Source of the DNA: Siphonodentalium dalli
Lineage: Eukaryota > Mollusca > Scaphopoda > Gadilida > Siphonodentaliidae
Length of the DNA stretch: 64,000 nt
Direction of reading: 5' to 3'
Assembly: GCA_032622095.1 (NCBI GenBank)
Contig: CP136061.1
Coordinates: forward strand, 254,831,582-254,895,581
The notes under the pieces are model-generated. The model did no database searches. It worked only from the letters and a program-made list of their open reading frames with translations, and was not told the origin of the DNA. Both the position numbers and the translations under genes were made by a program. This document shows positions 12,671 to 26,553 of this stretch, in pieces. Position 1 is the first letter of the stretch; each line of letters opens with the position of its first letter.

Positions 12671-14306
12671 TCCAGTATATGACTTTTTCCCGGATTATCA
12701 TGTGATGGCTTTTTTTTGCCTAATCAAAACTAGTTTTGGTAAAGGGATGGGTAATAAATCATTTTAATACATGATCCTAACCTTACATTCCGTACGTTAC
12801 GTCTCAAAATACTATGGCTTCCAATATGTTTTCCAAAAACAAAAACGATACTGAATGAAGAGTTTTCAAAGTTATGTCATTAAATATACGCCATTAAATT
12901 CGCCAAAGAGTCTTTATTTAGCTGGGACTATTTCTTTACGCGAGCAAACTACTCATATAGTTACGTAAAACATCATCGGCTTATAGAATCCGACGTTAAT
13001 TTCGCGTCCCAATTGTTGATTTAAGTGTCTTTTGTCGAGGATCATGTAATAAATAGAATCTACAACTCGTCCCCAGTTTATAGTGGAATTTAAAACAACT
13101 CATCCTGTAAATTAGACCTAATTTACTGGACTCGTTTTGTAAATTTCGCCATAAACTGGGGACTCGTTGAAGATCTATATCTATAGATCAATATCTGTAG
13201 ATCTAGATGTACTTTATAAATATTAAATTATTGTAAATGGTTATTTTAATATTAGGTACATTTTATATAAATATTATATTATTACAGATGTTATATGGAT
13301 ATTATATATATATATTTATCTAAATATTGGGAAACATTTTGATACGTAATAAATTTCATTCATATTCGTATAAATGCGCTTAAGTCGTTTCTGCGTGCTA
13401 ATATTTTCAATGCTCAAAGGTTTTGAAAAAAAAATTCAAAGCTATTGGGAACCGCTAATATGCTGGTGCAGACGAAGTTAAACTATTTTCACCCAGACTA
13501 TAATGAACAGCTATAAACGGATTCAATTGTCTGGAGCAAATAGCGGGAAATCCATTCACTTTATCCCACAACAATTCACGCGAGACACATGTATTCAACG
13601 GAATCCCAGCCATTGAATACATATTATTGTATACCGCTAATGGAATACAAGTCAGAACTATTTTTGTTGACGTTGTCCCAAGAAAGATGACTTACATTAC
13701 GTCAACTATCCGCTTCCGGCGATTCTCCGATAATTGCTGCTTTGTTATTCATTAGACTTAATTCACAATAAAGGTATTTATAGTAGCAACGAATGTGACA
13801 GTCATGGATTGAACTTATATGATACGACCGTGTAGAATAAATACAGAACACAACTTAATCTCGAATCTTTTATTGAACTTCCGGTTTGTTGTCTGTTTAA
13901 TTCCGTACGCTACGTCTAAAAATACTATGGTTTCCAGTATTTTTCCAACAAACTCTAATGAATGAACAGTTTGAAAAGTTATTTCATTAAATTTACGCCA
14001 TTAAATACATCAAAGAGTCTTTATTTATCTGGAACTATTTCTTCACGAGGACAAACAACGTATAGTTACGTGTAACGTCATCGCATGTCTTATAGAAGCC
14101 GGTGTTTGTTCCACGTTCCATTTAATTGTTGACTTAATTATGCTTTATCGAGGTTTTTGGGTCAAGTAAGAAGTATAGTCTACAACTCGTCCCCAGTTTA
14201 TAGCGGAATTTACAAAACTTGTCCAGTAAATTAGGTCTGGACCGAGATAAAGAAACAGGCTGATATAAATCGGTCATATCGACACCCCCGAGCATGATTA
14301 CAATCA
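12671..14306. other. Gene-free stretch with foldback-family copies
   Basis: No gene supported. 12790-13175 and 13895-14240 are copies of the element whose hairpin lies at 5289-5434. The remainder is unrecognised AT-rich sequence. Confidence 0.55.
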
Positions 14307-14480
14307 GATCATGCCATGGATCTCTATTCAGGCTAATTCCCGCAGAGATCATATTCCACCAGTTGAAAGCATGGGAACGTTTTGAAGTTTTGACTGGGAA
14401 CCTTATGAAGTCGAAAAAATAACGCGGGTATTACTCGTTGCTTATTAATGTACTTCACCGTTGGTAAATGCCCAACTTTT
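14307..14480. repeat. Half copy of the ATCATGCCATGAATCTC foldback
   Basis: Matches the left arm of the elements at 7048-7867 and 14688-15202 (GATCATGCCATGGATCTCT start), but no right arm follows. Confidence 0.65.
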
Positions 14481-14687
14481 GATTTTCTATATTTTAAAGA
14501 TGTAACGTCTATTCGCAAACTTTGCACGTTACCGTTATTGGCATTGTTGTTGTTGGTGTTGTTGTTTTATTAAGATTGTGTAATATGTTAGATATAAAGA
14601 TTATGATGATGATGACGACGACGATGATGATATTTATTATCATTATGAAGATGATTCTGATGTCATAATTAATTTGATGATAATGTA

Positions 14688-15202
14688 GATCATGCCATGA
14701 ATCTCTGCTGTGGCTAACGCCCGTATAGAGATCATAATCCACCAGTACAAAACCTTGGAACTTTTTGAAATTTTGACAGGGAACCTTATAATGTCGAAAA
14801 AATAACAAATTTAATATATTTATTTGTTATTACCTCTTTCTTAATAATGTACTTCACTGTAAGTGAAGGTCCCAACTCGAAATTTCACGATTGAAGTGAC
14901 TTTGTGAGCGATTTTACTTTGCGTTTCTTACAATTATGTAATTTTTCTTGGGCAATTATTTGACAGTTTATTGCGATATTGGCCCTCAAAAGTCACAGAA
15001 AAACAAGCAATTTCCAGTTGGGATCTTCGCATATAGTGACGTATCCTATTAGGGAACAGATAATAACTAAGAAATATATTCCCCGTGTTATTTTTTCGAC
15101 TTTATAAGGTTCCCTGTCAAAATTTCAAAACGTTTCCAGGTTTTGTACTGGTGGAATATGATCTCTACGGACGTTAGCCAGAGTAGAGATTCGTGGAATG
15201 AT
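14688..15202. mobile_element. Foldback element, second full copy of the 7048-7867 family
   Basis: Inverted arms start GATCATGCCATGAATCTCT and end AGAGATTCGTGGAATGATC. Both arms continue through the CCAACTCGAAATT motif. The total is about 515 bp, shorter than the first copy because the central filler is smaller. Confidence 0.8.
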
Positions 15203-17521
15203 CTAATGATGCTGATGATGATAAAAATGATCATAAACTTGCGCCATGGCAACCGGGAGATCATTTTATATTTTGTACATAATGCATTATGTTCCTTCTC
15301 TCTATCGTCTGTGTATATACTTTCCATTTCTCAATATCTTGATTAGAGAATAAAGCATTATATAGGTGATGGTCCCAACTCTAAATTGCACAATTTAAGT
15401 GACTTTGTGAGCGATGATGGTTTGCTGTGGCTTAATCTTTATATTTTTGTTCAATGATTTCTGTTTTGGTTACTATGTTCAATGATTCCATATCAACAAC
15501 GTTGCGATATTCATAGGGAATACCATTGAAATAGTAATTGTCCCGTTTCGGGTTATATTAGTGCTGTCGACTATGTTCTTGTTCTCAGGGAAGAGTTGTG
15601 ATCGCAGGCTGGATCTGCCTTCAATGCATATATTAATATTACATGTCCTATGATAATTATGTACCTGTTAAATGTTCTTTTGACATGTATTAGTATTTAA
15701 ATTTGTATATCTCACATACCATATTTATTAGTTTATTGATATTAAAGAATTGAATTGAGATTCGCCAGCAGTCAGACATCTCCGTCGCCGCATGTCGTCA
15801 TGACATTAGAGTTGCGTGACATTCCGCGCCAATTTTTCGCCGGTCAAACTTCGAATCCTGAAACAACAAACTGTGGACACATGATAGCCTCGATTGACCA
15901 CCAGCGAGATGAAAGCGTGTTTCACGTGCATTTTACCTTGACACTAAGTAGCCGCCACGAACAGTAAACAAAAATACTATCCGGTTCTGTTTTCTTGTCG
16001 CCTTCAGAATCTAATTTTAATTTATTAAAAGTCCCTTTGAAACCGAATCCATGTTTCAAAATAATGAGTTAAATCACCTCATTCGACTAACCTCTCGGTG
16101 TCACATTTCGCTATCAATTAAGAAAGTCTTTAGGACACGTTCATACACTCACAAATTTGCCAGGCATTCTTTTGCATGCATTACTTCGGTATAGGAAGCT
16201 CCATTGTGCCAGACATGGAATGCAAAAATGCTTATAATATTTATACATATGTACCACGGCTAACTCTATGATAAGTAAAAGCTATATAGTTCCACTAGTA
16301 GAGCGATGCTAACAAAAAAATTCTGTAATTATAATATGCACATATCTCGCAATAATCATCATACAGGTATTTTAATGCATTGTGTTAGTAACACCGTTAC
16401 ATGTGGAACTACCGAAACTTTACTTCTCATGTCGTTCGTTTGGCTGCTGTTATTATATGGGCATCGTATAGTGTTTTCTGTAATAAAATGCATGCAAACA
16501 ATGTCTTGCAAACTTGCCAGTGTTTGAACGCAAACTTATAGTGTGCGAAGAGACTTACCTGTGTAGGTATAAAAGAGTTCAATAATGTTTTCTTGTCCTT
16601 GGCTTTCTTCACTATAAATTGAGTATCCCATGCAGTACGTTATAAAAGTGTGCATTGGAATGGTCTATTATCCATGTTCAGCATTTATAAGCATACGACA
16701 GATATTGCAAGAAAAGAAATTACTTTATTGAAGTTCAACGAAGAATTATTTAGAGAGCAGGGTGTTAATGTAAAATATTAGATCGACGGGGGTTAAATCG
16801 ATGGGGCATATATCTGGGTGATTGGCGATATCTGGATGATTGGCGATAGTAGTTCACGCGTGATAAGCATTGATTGATAATTGACTCGATTCAGCACCAG
16901 TTTCTCGAATGTTCTAAAGTATGCTCGAACGTAAACAAGATTTTAGCGCTCATTCTACGTTTAGCTTCTTATGTGCACGTTTGGGCGCCCACCCTCCCAC
17001 CCACATGTAGTAACGTAGGTCATTCAATTATATATTGGCTTCTGAAAAAGTTGATCATAAATACATACGAGAATATAGGCTAAAAAATTTCGTTTCATTG
17101 TCTGATACATGTTTATAGTATGCCATAATAGTATAGATCTTTTATGATTATTTAATGATAACATTATATAGGATGTGCACAGTGCATGTGAAGCCAGCGT
17201 TATCCTGAATTTCTAGATTAAATCTTCGTTATACAATTCGTAGTTGTTATTCTATAAATTATTTATGTTTGTTCGAGTGAAACGAGTTAAAACATAAGGA
17301 TTCTTATTAATTGGTGGGAAATGTTCAGATAATAAGTTCAACAAACGAACGAGAACCACGAGAACTACTCGTCAATGAGTATTTAGTAAATAAAGGGTTA
17401 AAATTGTACCACTCCTGCACTTACATCCAAATCGACACATGTCTGAATGATATAGTTTGTAACTTACGGAATACTATGCGTATATATCATATAGTATAAG
17501 TATGACGTATCGCCATGTGAT
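15203..17521. other. Gene-free stretch
   Basis: I see no supported gene. Short open frames such as 15755-15967 have no recognisable domain and no clear splice or promoter context. 15200-15230 has a short GAT-rich run. Confidence 0.4.
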
Positions 17522-18301
17522 GCCCCGGTTCCATATTCCCGATTTTCTGTCCCGAATTAGTATATTCGGCACCAATTCGGGACCAGACCAAATCGGCAGC
17601 ATTCGAGAGAATTCTGGACGAGTTTTATTCCAAAAGCCGCTGAACTGATGACAGAATTTAATCGTCCCGAACATTGCCGAGTATTCCAGAATGCTTCGGA
17701 ATTTCTTCCCGAATGATAAAGAATTATCCCGAACTGATACCGAAATTTCGTGCGAGTAGCTGCCGAATTACCCAGATTACTACCGACTTGTTGCCGAATA
17801 CCCCGAATCAATGCCGAACTGGTACCGAATTGATGCCGAATAAATACCGAATTGGTATTCAATTGCTGCCGAACGTCCCGAATCGATGCCGAAATTTGCA
17901 GATACACCGGACCTCAGTATAAAAGCAGCCACACATGGCGAATTCGGGAATAAGCTACCGAATACTGCCGACTACTCCAGAATATCCACCCGAATATTGC
18001 CGAATACTGCCGACTACTCCCGAATAGGTGCCGAATTGCTCCCGAATTTCTCCCGATGATTGACAAATCGGGAGCGATTCGGCTTGGTTCCCGATAGTTT
18101 TGAACATTTCAAAACTGTCGGGAGCGGGCCCAGAATGGTCCCGAATCGACCCCGATAGCACCGATATCCCCGATCATGTTCGGGGGTAAAAATTCACTGT
18201 ACCGACTCGTCCCGAACTTACTCCACGATTTTAGCAAAATTATGATTCGGGAGTCATTCGGGAACATTCGGGGTGGAAAATCGGGGATATGGAACCGGGG
18301 C
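17522..18301. mobile_element. 780 bp TIR element filled with CCGAAT words
   Basis: The two ends are inverted copies of GCCCCGGTTCCATAT(T/C)CCC, extending about 30 bp. Inside, CCGAAT, CCCGAAT and GCCGAAT words recur dozens of times at irregular short spacing, and some appear in the opposite orientation (ATTCGG). Several short open frames on both strands reflect this repetition. It is likely a non-autonomous DNA transposon; I could not settle its superfamily because the flanking duplication is unclear. Confidence 0.7.
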
Positions 18302-18800
18302 TTGATCAACCAATAAATACCCAATCCGGGCGAGGCGCTTCCATGCCAGTAGCTAAACGGGTTAACAAGCCGACAACACACGTGCTCACTGGAAATTGCA
18401 TCTTTGCAGTGGTATGTTTCGGAAAATAAGAATTATTTGTAATCTAGACGTAAAATTGAAGCAAGTATTTTCTTCCCCTTGTGTCGTTCCTTGTATCACA
18501 AGGTATCATAATATGCCAGCAAATTGTCCACCATGAAATACGCATGTACCAGTATATACACGCTAGTCATTAACTCATCAGTTTTCACTCGTTTGGTAAG
18601 CGATAAGAGTCAAGCGCAACTTCACAGAAAAAATATTGTGCCCGAAATCAGTGGGGTGGCACGAAATCAGTAGGGTGGCACAAATTTATTACACTTGCTC
18701 TTCGTATTCTCGTGGTATATGTACTATTTCATCTACTTTTTCATCGTTTTCTGATGAAACTGTTCATTTATTATTCATTAAAACTCCCTTTGATACTGCA
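18302..18800. other. Gene-free stretch
   Basis: Nothing recognisable beyond a short direct repeat of GAAATCAGTGGGGTGGCAC at 18645-18680. Confidence 0.4.
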
Positions 18801-18809
18801 TCCCTAATG

Positions 18810-18960
18810 AGTTAAATCAGCTGATTTACCTGATCGCGCGGTGTCCCATTTCCCTATTAATGTCGTAATCACCTGATTTACCTGACCGCGCGGTGTCCCA
18901 TTTCCCTATTAATGTCGTAATCACCTGATTTACCTGACCGCGCGGTGTCCCATTTCCCTA
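18810..18960. repeat. 52 bp tandem repeat, three copies
   Basis: Unit contains ACCTGATTTACCTGACCGCG followed by CGGTGTCCCATTTCCCTATT. The first copy is slightly diverged (GATCGCG). The array abuts the TTAA of the MITE at 18961. Confidence 0.9.
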
Positions 18961-19361
18961 TTAACCCTTTACCCAACAAACCGGCCAAAACCGGCCAAAT
19001 AAAGCTTCAACAGCCTAAAATATCTTCGGTCTGTCTAAATAGAACCATACAAATATGGATATCATTGGAACCGGCTCATTGACCACATTGTGATGGTTAC
19101 AGTTATGCCCTGTGCCAATGCATTCTCTTATATATGCGAGTCGACCATAGGTCGCCTCGCATATATAAGAGAATGCATTGGCCTAAAAAAAAATCTTTTT
19201 TTAACACTTTTTACCATTTTTTCTTACATTCTTTAACAATTTTATAATTTTTAATGTGTTAAGCCAATGCATTCTCTTATATATGCGAGGCGACCTATGG
19301 TCGACTCGCATATATAAGAGAATGCATTGGCACAGGGCCCTTCTGTTGGGTAAAGGGTTAA
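18961..19361 (+). mobile_element. piggyBac-like MITE with two hairpins, copy 2
   Basis: TTAA at 18961-18964 and 19358-19361, with ends CCCTTTACCCAACA. Hairpins at 19115-19185 and 19263-19338 are almost perfect, separated by a T-rich spacer of about 80 bp. Same orientation as copies 1, 4 and 5. Confidence 0.9.
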
Positions 19362-20130
19362 CGTCGTTCTAGTGCCCCATGCAGGGAACTTATACGTGTG
19401 TATAGTTACAATGAGTTCAACAATATATGTTCTGGTTCTTGGCCTATTACCATTTTTGTAAATGAAACAGTTGTTTTAAAACTATTTTTTCTCCGAGCCA
19501 ACGTAACAACCTTCAATAAATATTCAGGATTCTAAACCTTCATTTACAACAACTTTGGTCCACTCAATATAATCGAAATGTAGCACATAAATTAGAATTA
19601 CCAGTGAAACGTCGAGCGTGACATATGGCCCCGACGCCCAGGTGACAGGGAGCAATACCATTTGTATGGATGGATAATTTTTTTTATTATAGGCCCAACA
19701 GTGAATTATAGAAAAAAACGCGTTTAGCTAAATATCGATATCACCCAGAAGGGGATATAGAAGAATATACTTTCACACTAGCTTGCGCGTGCCACCGATT
19801 CACTTGCAAGTACCAATACTGTTTCCGGTTTGTACTATTGAAGAAGGTCAAAGTGAAAGAACCCATTGTAATATTCTAAATTATATTATATTCACTGATA
19901 CAGTTATAATTTAAATCTATTTTATGTTGAAATTCGACATATTTATGGCGTAAATAAAGGGAAGAATACGGGAACTATATTTGTATATTCTGCGGATGGT
20001 GAAGTAGCATTGTGAGAACAGGCATCGATCAGCTGATGGCTTCAAAAATTATGCATCGATTGAAGACGATTGTGATATCATTTAACGTCGTAAGTGGTGA
20101 ATTTCTTTGGAAATGCGTATAATAAAAAGA
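19362..20130. other. Gene-free stretch
   Basis: No coding or repeat structure recognised. Confidence 0.4.
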
Positions 20131-20286
20131 ATATCTAGTGGTTTTTTTAGTGGATACCGAAAAATACGTCATTCGTGACCGCGACAAATGTTTATTTTCG
20201 CTCGCGGCAAGCCGCTCGCGAAAATAAACATTTGTCTCGCTCACTCATGACATATTTTTCGGTATCCACTCAAAAACACTAGATAT
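20131..20286. repeat. Long hairpin, GGATACCGAAAAATA arms
   Basis: Left arm from ATATCTAGTG through GTGGATACCGAAAAATA to TTTTCGCTCGCGG pairs with its inverse ending CACTAGATAT. The loop is the central CAAGC. Arms are about 70 bp with few mismatches. Confidence 0.85.
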
Positions 20287-21465
20287 CCTCTATTTATTTT
20301 CTAAACCCAAAAGTGGGTATCCTCTTTCGATGAAAGTGGGCTGTCAATACACCAAAGCACAACCAAAATCCAATGATCCTTGCCCAAATTACAAGCCGAA
20401 ATGTTCATAAGGATCAAAATTAAGAAAATCCCAAGTCAAACAAGGGCCATAACTATGGCAAACATGAATAGACGAAACCTGTATAGTATATAAGTCGGTA
20501 TCCCCCCCCGAGCTGTGCTACACCGTGCCAAATGACAATGAAATCCGATAAGTAACACTCGAGTTATAGAAGTTGATATGTTCAAAATTGCTTTTTGACT
20601 TGAAAATCAAGAAAAGTCGCACTGGAAGACGTGTGCCAAATTTCACAAAAAATTTCCGAGAAAAGAACAAATCAAGTGCTTGCACATATTAACTGCTTTG
20701 CTGCGTTCCATATATAAAAATGTCAGACCAACTTGCATCCACACTCTATGGAACGCAACAAAATCAACATCCATTACTTATATTTACACTAAACCGAGTC
20801 AACTGGAAGATTAAAAGAGTTTTAAGTGCCCATTTCCAACGTTATTAACGTGGCTCGGTGCAAGTTGCGTCTACACAAAAATGGATACAAGTTGGGGTCA
20901 GCGCGCGACGTCATGTGACGTAATATCGATCAACCAACGTCCTACATTCATGTTCCGCAGTATACGTACGAATGGATGCGTGGGTGTAAATATAATAGTT
21001 TGGAAAAGAAGTTTTCTTTGTGAATGAAAGAGTTAAATTTCAAAAAGAATGCAGAGACTACACATAATGAAACAGATCATACATCGCCCCTCTGACCCCT
21101 GTGTCTCCGGACGGGATCGGCGATAATTTAAACAACATTTCGGTGACTCACGTCGTCAAATTTCCAATAAATTTTCCTTAAAGTATGTATCACATATACG
21201 TTAAACGTTTCAAAATGCATTCATAACTATATCGCTGCGTACATCTTACATAATCAGGTATCTGAACCCCATGCGTCTTTGTCGGTATAGATGCATGGCT
21301 GGTGAATCTGACAATGGGCCTGTCTTCGAGGTCAGGAACCAGAATGTCGAATGTGTGCGAAGGTTATAAAACTAATAACAGTGTATTTTTCATTCTTTCT
21401 ATACGCTCGGGCACATTTACACACGTATTACGGTTACATCGCTATACGTGTCCGTTTGCAATTCA
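20287..21465. other. Gene-free stretch
   Basis: No coding region or repeat structure that I can support. Confidence 0.4.
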
Positions 21466-21869
21466 TTAACCCTTTACCCAACAGAAGGGCCCTGTGCCAA
21501 TGCATTCTCTTATATATGCGAGTCGACCATAGGTCGCCTCGCATATATAAGAGAATGCATTGGCTTAACACATTACAAATTATAAAATTGTTAAAGAATG
21601 TAAGAAAAAATGGTAAAAAGTGTTAAAAACAGATATTTTTTAGGCCAATGCATTCTCTTATATATGCGAGGCGACCTATGGTCGACTCGCATATATAAGA
21701 GAATGCATTGGCACAGGGCATAACTGTAACTATCACAATGTGGTCAATGAGCCGGTTCCATGCAATGATATCCATATTTGTATGGTTTTATTGAGACAGA
21801 CCAAAGATAATTTAGGCTGTTGCAGCTTTATTTGGCCGTTTTTGGCCGGTTTGTTGGGTAAAGGGTTAA
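21466..21869 (-). mobile_element. piggyBac-like MITE with two hairpins, copy 3 (inverted)
   Basis: TTAA at 21466-21469 and 21866-21869. The short arm is on the left and the long CCGGCC arm on the right, so the copy is inverted relative to the others. Hairpins lie at 21495-21565 and 21641-21717. Confidence 0.9.
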
Positions 21870-22529
21870 GGGTCAGACGATTTGCCAAAATATTTCAAAA
21901 TGGATTTTCTCAAAATTTGTCAGGAATGTCTTTGTGAAATTTGCTACAAGCGATTATCGTGACACAATATTTAAGAACTATCGACCCATTTGGTATATAT
22001 TATAACCTCATTTACTTTACTTGTATGGCATGAAATCTATATTTCAGAAACATTTCACTGTTTTAGGCACCAAGAACTTTTATAAAATAGAATTCTTTCA
22101 AAAGTGCAGTTCATATATCCATGATCTCATATCTGAAGATCATGAGAGGAGACTTAATTATTCTTAATTTGTGGAATTTAATGATTATATTCACTTAGAA
22201 ATGCAACTATACCCATGATTAAATAGGACAACAAAGAAAATAATAATTTGAACCTCTCAAATGTATTAAAATCCATCGCTTTTATTTGTCGTCTCTTGAT
22301 AATTGCTCAGATTATATATACAATTAAGCTGATGATTTGTGAAACTCAAGGTTTTTCGACAGATATAGACCCAGAGAAATTCTTGGTTGAAAATCTCTTT
22401 TTTCTAAACATGCGTCTCCCTTTAACCGGGTAAATGGGTGTCCAGACGAACCCATTGTATGTTTTGCGTTGTAATTGGAATACACTTAATAACACCAATA
22501 CCTGCCTTATTACAACAACGCCTTGTTAT
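21870..22529. other. Gene-free stretch
   Basis: Nothing recognised. Confidence 0.4.
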
Positions 22530-22988
22530 ATGTGACCCGCCATATCAAATCCAGTCGTAAGTCGGGATTTTTTTTACCCTGTGTCAATGCATTCTCTTAT
22601 ATATGCGAGTCGACCATAGGTCGCCTCGCATATATAAGAGAATGCATTGGCCTAACAATTTTTTACAATTTTAATAATTTTTTCTTGTATTCTTTAACAA
22701 TTTTATAATTTCACCCATACAGAGCCCCAGACAAACATGAGCAGACGACACTCTTCTATATGCTTCTATATATGTGTGGGGCTCCCTGCAGGGTAATGGG
22801 TGTTTTTTATTTTATGTCCTAAAAATTGTAAGAAACATTTATTTAAAAAAAATGATAAAAAATTGTTAGGCCAATGCATTCTCTTATATATGCGAGGCGA
22901 CCTATGGTCGACTCGCATATATAAGAGAATGCATTGGCACAGGGTAAAAATATCCCGACTTACGACTGGATTTGATATGGCGGGTCAC
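22530..22988. mobile_element. Complete MITE of the TGTGACCCGCC family
   Basis: Inverted ends of about 40 bp start ATGTGACCCGCCATATCA. The internal hairpins (22576-22655 and 22868-22942) are the same module as in the TTAA MITEs, but the ends and the spacer (CACCCATACAGAGCCCC segment) differ. The flanks do not show a clear TTAA, so a different transposase is likely. Confidence 0.85.
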
Positions 22989-23529
22989 ATATTTATTACC
23001 TACATTTAATACTTAATTTTTAACAAATGAAACTGGGAATTTTATAAAATGGATTGAATTACTGATGCATGTCATGTTGTGGTGGATTCCAAAATTTTCG
23101 TATTTTTACCCTCAAAACGAACCCCAGGACATTGACGCACTCCAAAATTATCTTCCAAAATGTGAACATGTCCAATTTAGTATTTAGTTGTGTTCCCATC
23201 CAAAAATAGGTGTAACTGTTATTTAGGCAGGTGGATTCCATTTTCACTGGATTGATTCACGAAAAAGCCTATTGTACCCCAAAATTAATGCCCGTCTCAT
23301 CAACTCGAAACCACGTGATTCCCCACCGTGGTGACGCATACGCTAATCTGATGCGTTTTACGCAGGTATGTATGCCCGTGCAGCGTTAGCTATGACCTGA
23401 TAACAACATAATTACTGCGAGTGTCAAACATGCGCACGAATGTCTCACAAACAGACTCGTAATCGTCAATCTGCGAAAAGGTTTTTGGACCGTCCGATAA
23501 AATTACGACTACAAATAGCTGTTCGTAAT
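22989..23529. other. Gene-free stretch
   Basis: Nothing recognised. Confidence 0.4.
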
Positions 23530-23945
23530 AATTATCTGTCGTTGTTCATTGTGCGAAAGGTGTCTTTTTGCAAAACCCTGTGCAATGTATTCTCTTATAT
23601 ATGCGAGTCGACCATAGTTTGACCTAACAAATTTTATGTTTTTTTTTATAATTGTTAAAGAATGTAAGAAAAAATGAAAAATAATTTTATAGAATGTAAG
23701 AGAAATGAATTTTTTTTTAATAGAATGTAAGAAAAATAATATTAAAAATTGTTAAAGAATGAAAGAAAAAATTATAAAAAATGATTACAATTCTAGTGAC
23801 GTAGTACCCTATTCGTAATAATTATCCGTCGTCGTTCATTATGCGAAAGGTGTCTAATGAGACGTGAAACACAAATTCTAGTGACGTAGTACTCTATTCG
23901 TAATAATTATCCGTCGTCGTTCATAATGTGAAAGGTGTCTAGGGT
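23530..23945. repeat. Short direct repeats plus partial hairpin module
   Basis: Three copies of a TCGTAATAATTATC(C/T)GTCG ... TGCGAAAGGTGTCT unit lie at about 23525, 23810 and 23895. A fragment of the hairpin MITE module (23579-23620) and an A/T-rich GAATGTAAGAAAAA repeat lie between the first and second. Confidence 0.7.
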
Positions 23946-26553
23946 ACTATGTCTTTTGTCACGCACCGAAAGTAAATAAAACCCACAACATTCACCAATC
24001 AATTAAACAATGTACGATCAACATAAAAAAATGGGTGCAAATAAAGTGCCGCTAACATAAAAATCACATTATTGGCATCAAGGTGTATCGACCAATTTAT
24101 TTTCTTAACAACACAAGAGCTTCAACGACATAATCACTAATCGATAAGAGAAGAAAATTAATCCCCGTGGACATATAAGCATCGATCCGATTACCTGAGT
24201 GGAATGTGGTTACCTTGGTTTTGAACGTCAATGTCCACAACATGTAATTAAGGACCCGACACCCGATCAGCTGTACTCACACACATCGATTATATACCTT
24301 ATCGCATCTAGATTCTTCTAATCCCGGCCATCTGTAGCACAGCATTGTCTGAAAAAGTCAGCGTCATTACACGCATTGCTTCATTCCAACCTTATTCTTT
24401 TGTATGATTGAAAAATCGAAGATGCTTTTGCCAATTGCGAACCAAAGTATGAACCATGATGTACGCAGTATAAATATGATAGTTTATCGTACACACATGT
24501 CCACTGGACAGGTGTCAGATTAGTATAGTAATTAATATTTAATCTGGGCCGGATTATATATATTTTTATATCTAACCAGATGCGAAACGGGTGGTTTATG
24601 CAGTATATATAATAACGTCATATATGTATACTGAATACTGAATTCTGGCATTGCTGGATTTATTGTCCCATTGAATTATGAACTGGCTGGCACGCTACTG
24701 GAAACTATGTTCCCTCACTATATTTAGAGTTTCTTTAGTCTTAGAGCGATTGTATTGAGACCTTGTGGTCTAATTCGTCATCTCCATTTTATACATCCGA
24801 GTTCAAACTTGGTTTAAACATCCATTGATGGTTCAACCCAACCGGTTCTTATGGGGCGTTTGTTGTCGTTCAGTGGCTAGCTGATTCGGTTAGATGAGCA
24901 TTCAATCAAACTACACCGCTATCAGGCGCATCACACGCAGACCTACACAATAGTCATTGCCACGGCCTCAATTAACGCGAAAAAGTTCACGCTTATAACA
25001 ACTCTCGTATGAAAATTAATCAACTATGACAAACTAACACCAAAGCCGACACTCTCATCGTATAGAAACACACTTAATCGAGATTATTTACAGGTGCACC
25101 CAATGAACTGACTCTATAACAGTTCTATAAACCGTGGTCTCATGTCTAGCCTCCCTAAACCTTGTTTAACTGGAGCGGTATGGTTTAGTTGCCGGTTTAA
25201 GGTTATAGTACGCAATAAATGATCGACAAAACATCTTATCCCCACACACTTTACATGTGTGACCGCTTCTCGCTTATAAATTTCCTATAAAAATATGCTC
25301 ATTGTCGTAATTATTGGTTTTCGCTGTCGATAGAACGCGGCGATCCGCTTTAGACAAGTTCGAATATTTAGCTCGACCATATAGAGACACCACCGCTAAA
25401 CCATGGGACTGGTTGGACCAAGTCAAGTTTAAACCAGAAATGATGAATGCGTCACTTAGAAACGCGGTCTCGGATTTAAACCACAAACGCCGGTTTAAAC
25501 CTAGAAGTTTACGCAAACCAGGTTAAAACTGAGATGCAGAATCCGGCCTAGATGTTTATCAGTGGAAACCTCGAAAGAATTTTTTAAATAAAAATTGTGA
25601 AAAAATAACTCCATTATAGCATCCACCGGAGTACCCCGAGTCACCACGCCAGGTTTGATTGAAATCGGTCCATTGCTATGGGAGAAAAATGGCTGACATG
25701 TATATATATATACATGTAGATGCACCGCAGAACATACATTCTTTTCACCTTTAATTGTGAAAATTATGACAAGTGTTATAATTATGGATGAATTTCCAAC
25801 ATCATGGCGCAGATAGAAACTTCTGTACATTGTGATTTTACAAGAAAACAGTAGTTTGAATATAGACAATTTAACACTGAGAGAACGCGCGGGTATCAAA
25901 ATTAGGATGAAAAAGAATGTTCATTGCAGCAAGCGACCGGCTCAGTCGCTGACTGGTATAAAAAAAAGGCTTTCTTTGTTAGAACTTTCCTCCTCTATGC
26001 ATGGCTATAAAGTAACAAATCAAAACATTACAATTCACTCAATTATACATCGGGAAAGCGTCAACGAAATTTCTTGACAATGAGCTATGCATGACAACCC
26101 AGTCTGGACAAGGCTATAAATCAGATCTTACCGATAACAATATCGATAACAATATCGATAAGCTTCATTAAGCCACTAATTATTTTCACGTAAAAAATGT
26201 TTTCAATGACACAGGAACAGCTTGACCACATAACATTTATTTTTTAGGGCGGAAGTGATGTGTTTATTGTGATGCACCAAGACCATAGTCGTCGGTTTGT
26301 TTCGTCTGTTATGTCGTCTCTGTGAAGTTAATGATACCCATACATCAAAATGGCCGACATGACAAGAAAGAATCCAAAGTTACCGGCTTGTTGAAATTGT
26401 TTGTACCACGCTGTTCTCTCGCTTGCATGTCGGCACCTTAGTCGGAAACGGATACATTTAGTTTTTTCATAATAAAATTTATTATCAGCTATGCTGGACT
26501 TGATGAATTGCGAGTTAAAAATTCGACTGTACACACTAAATAAAGACCACCAT
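23946..26553. other. Gene-free stretch
   Basis: No supported gene. 25595-25725 resembles 41380-41490 (GTACCCCG then GAAATCGGTCCA), a motif typical of the 3' part of dispersed invertebrate retroelement fragments. The open frame at 25314-25526 has no domain that I recognise. Confidence 0.45.

Noticed and set aside
17557-17907. 116-codon minus-strand frame
   Set aside because: Composed of CCGAAT-word translations (repeated NSxFIRHQFG-like residues) inside the TIR element.
4256-22988. Internal inversion between the hairpins of the TGTGACCCGCC MITE (spacer reversed between copies)
   Set aside because: The ends and hairpins are symmetrical, so insertion in the opposite orientation explains the difference without an inversion.
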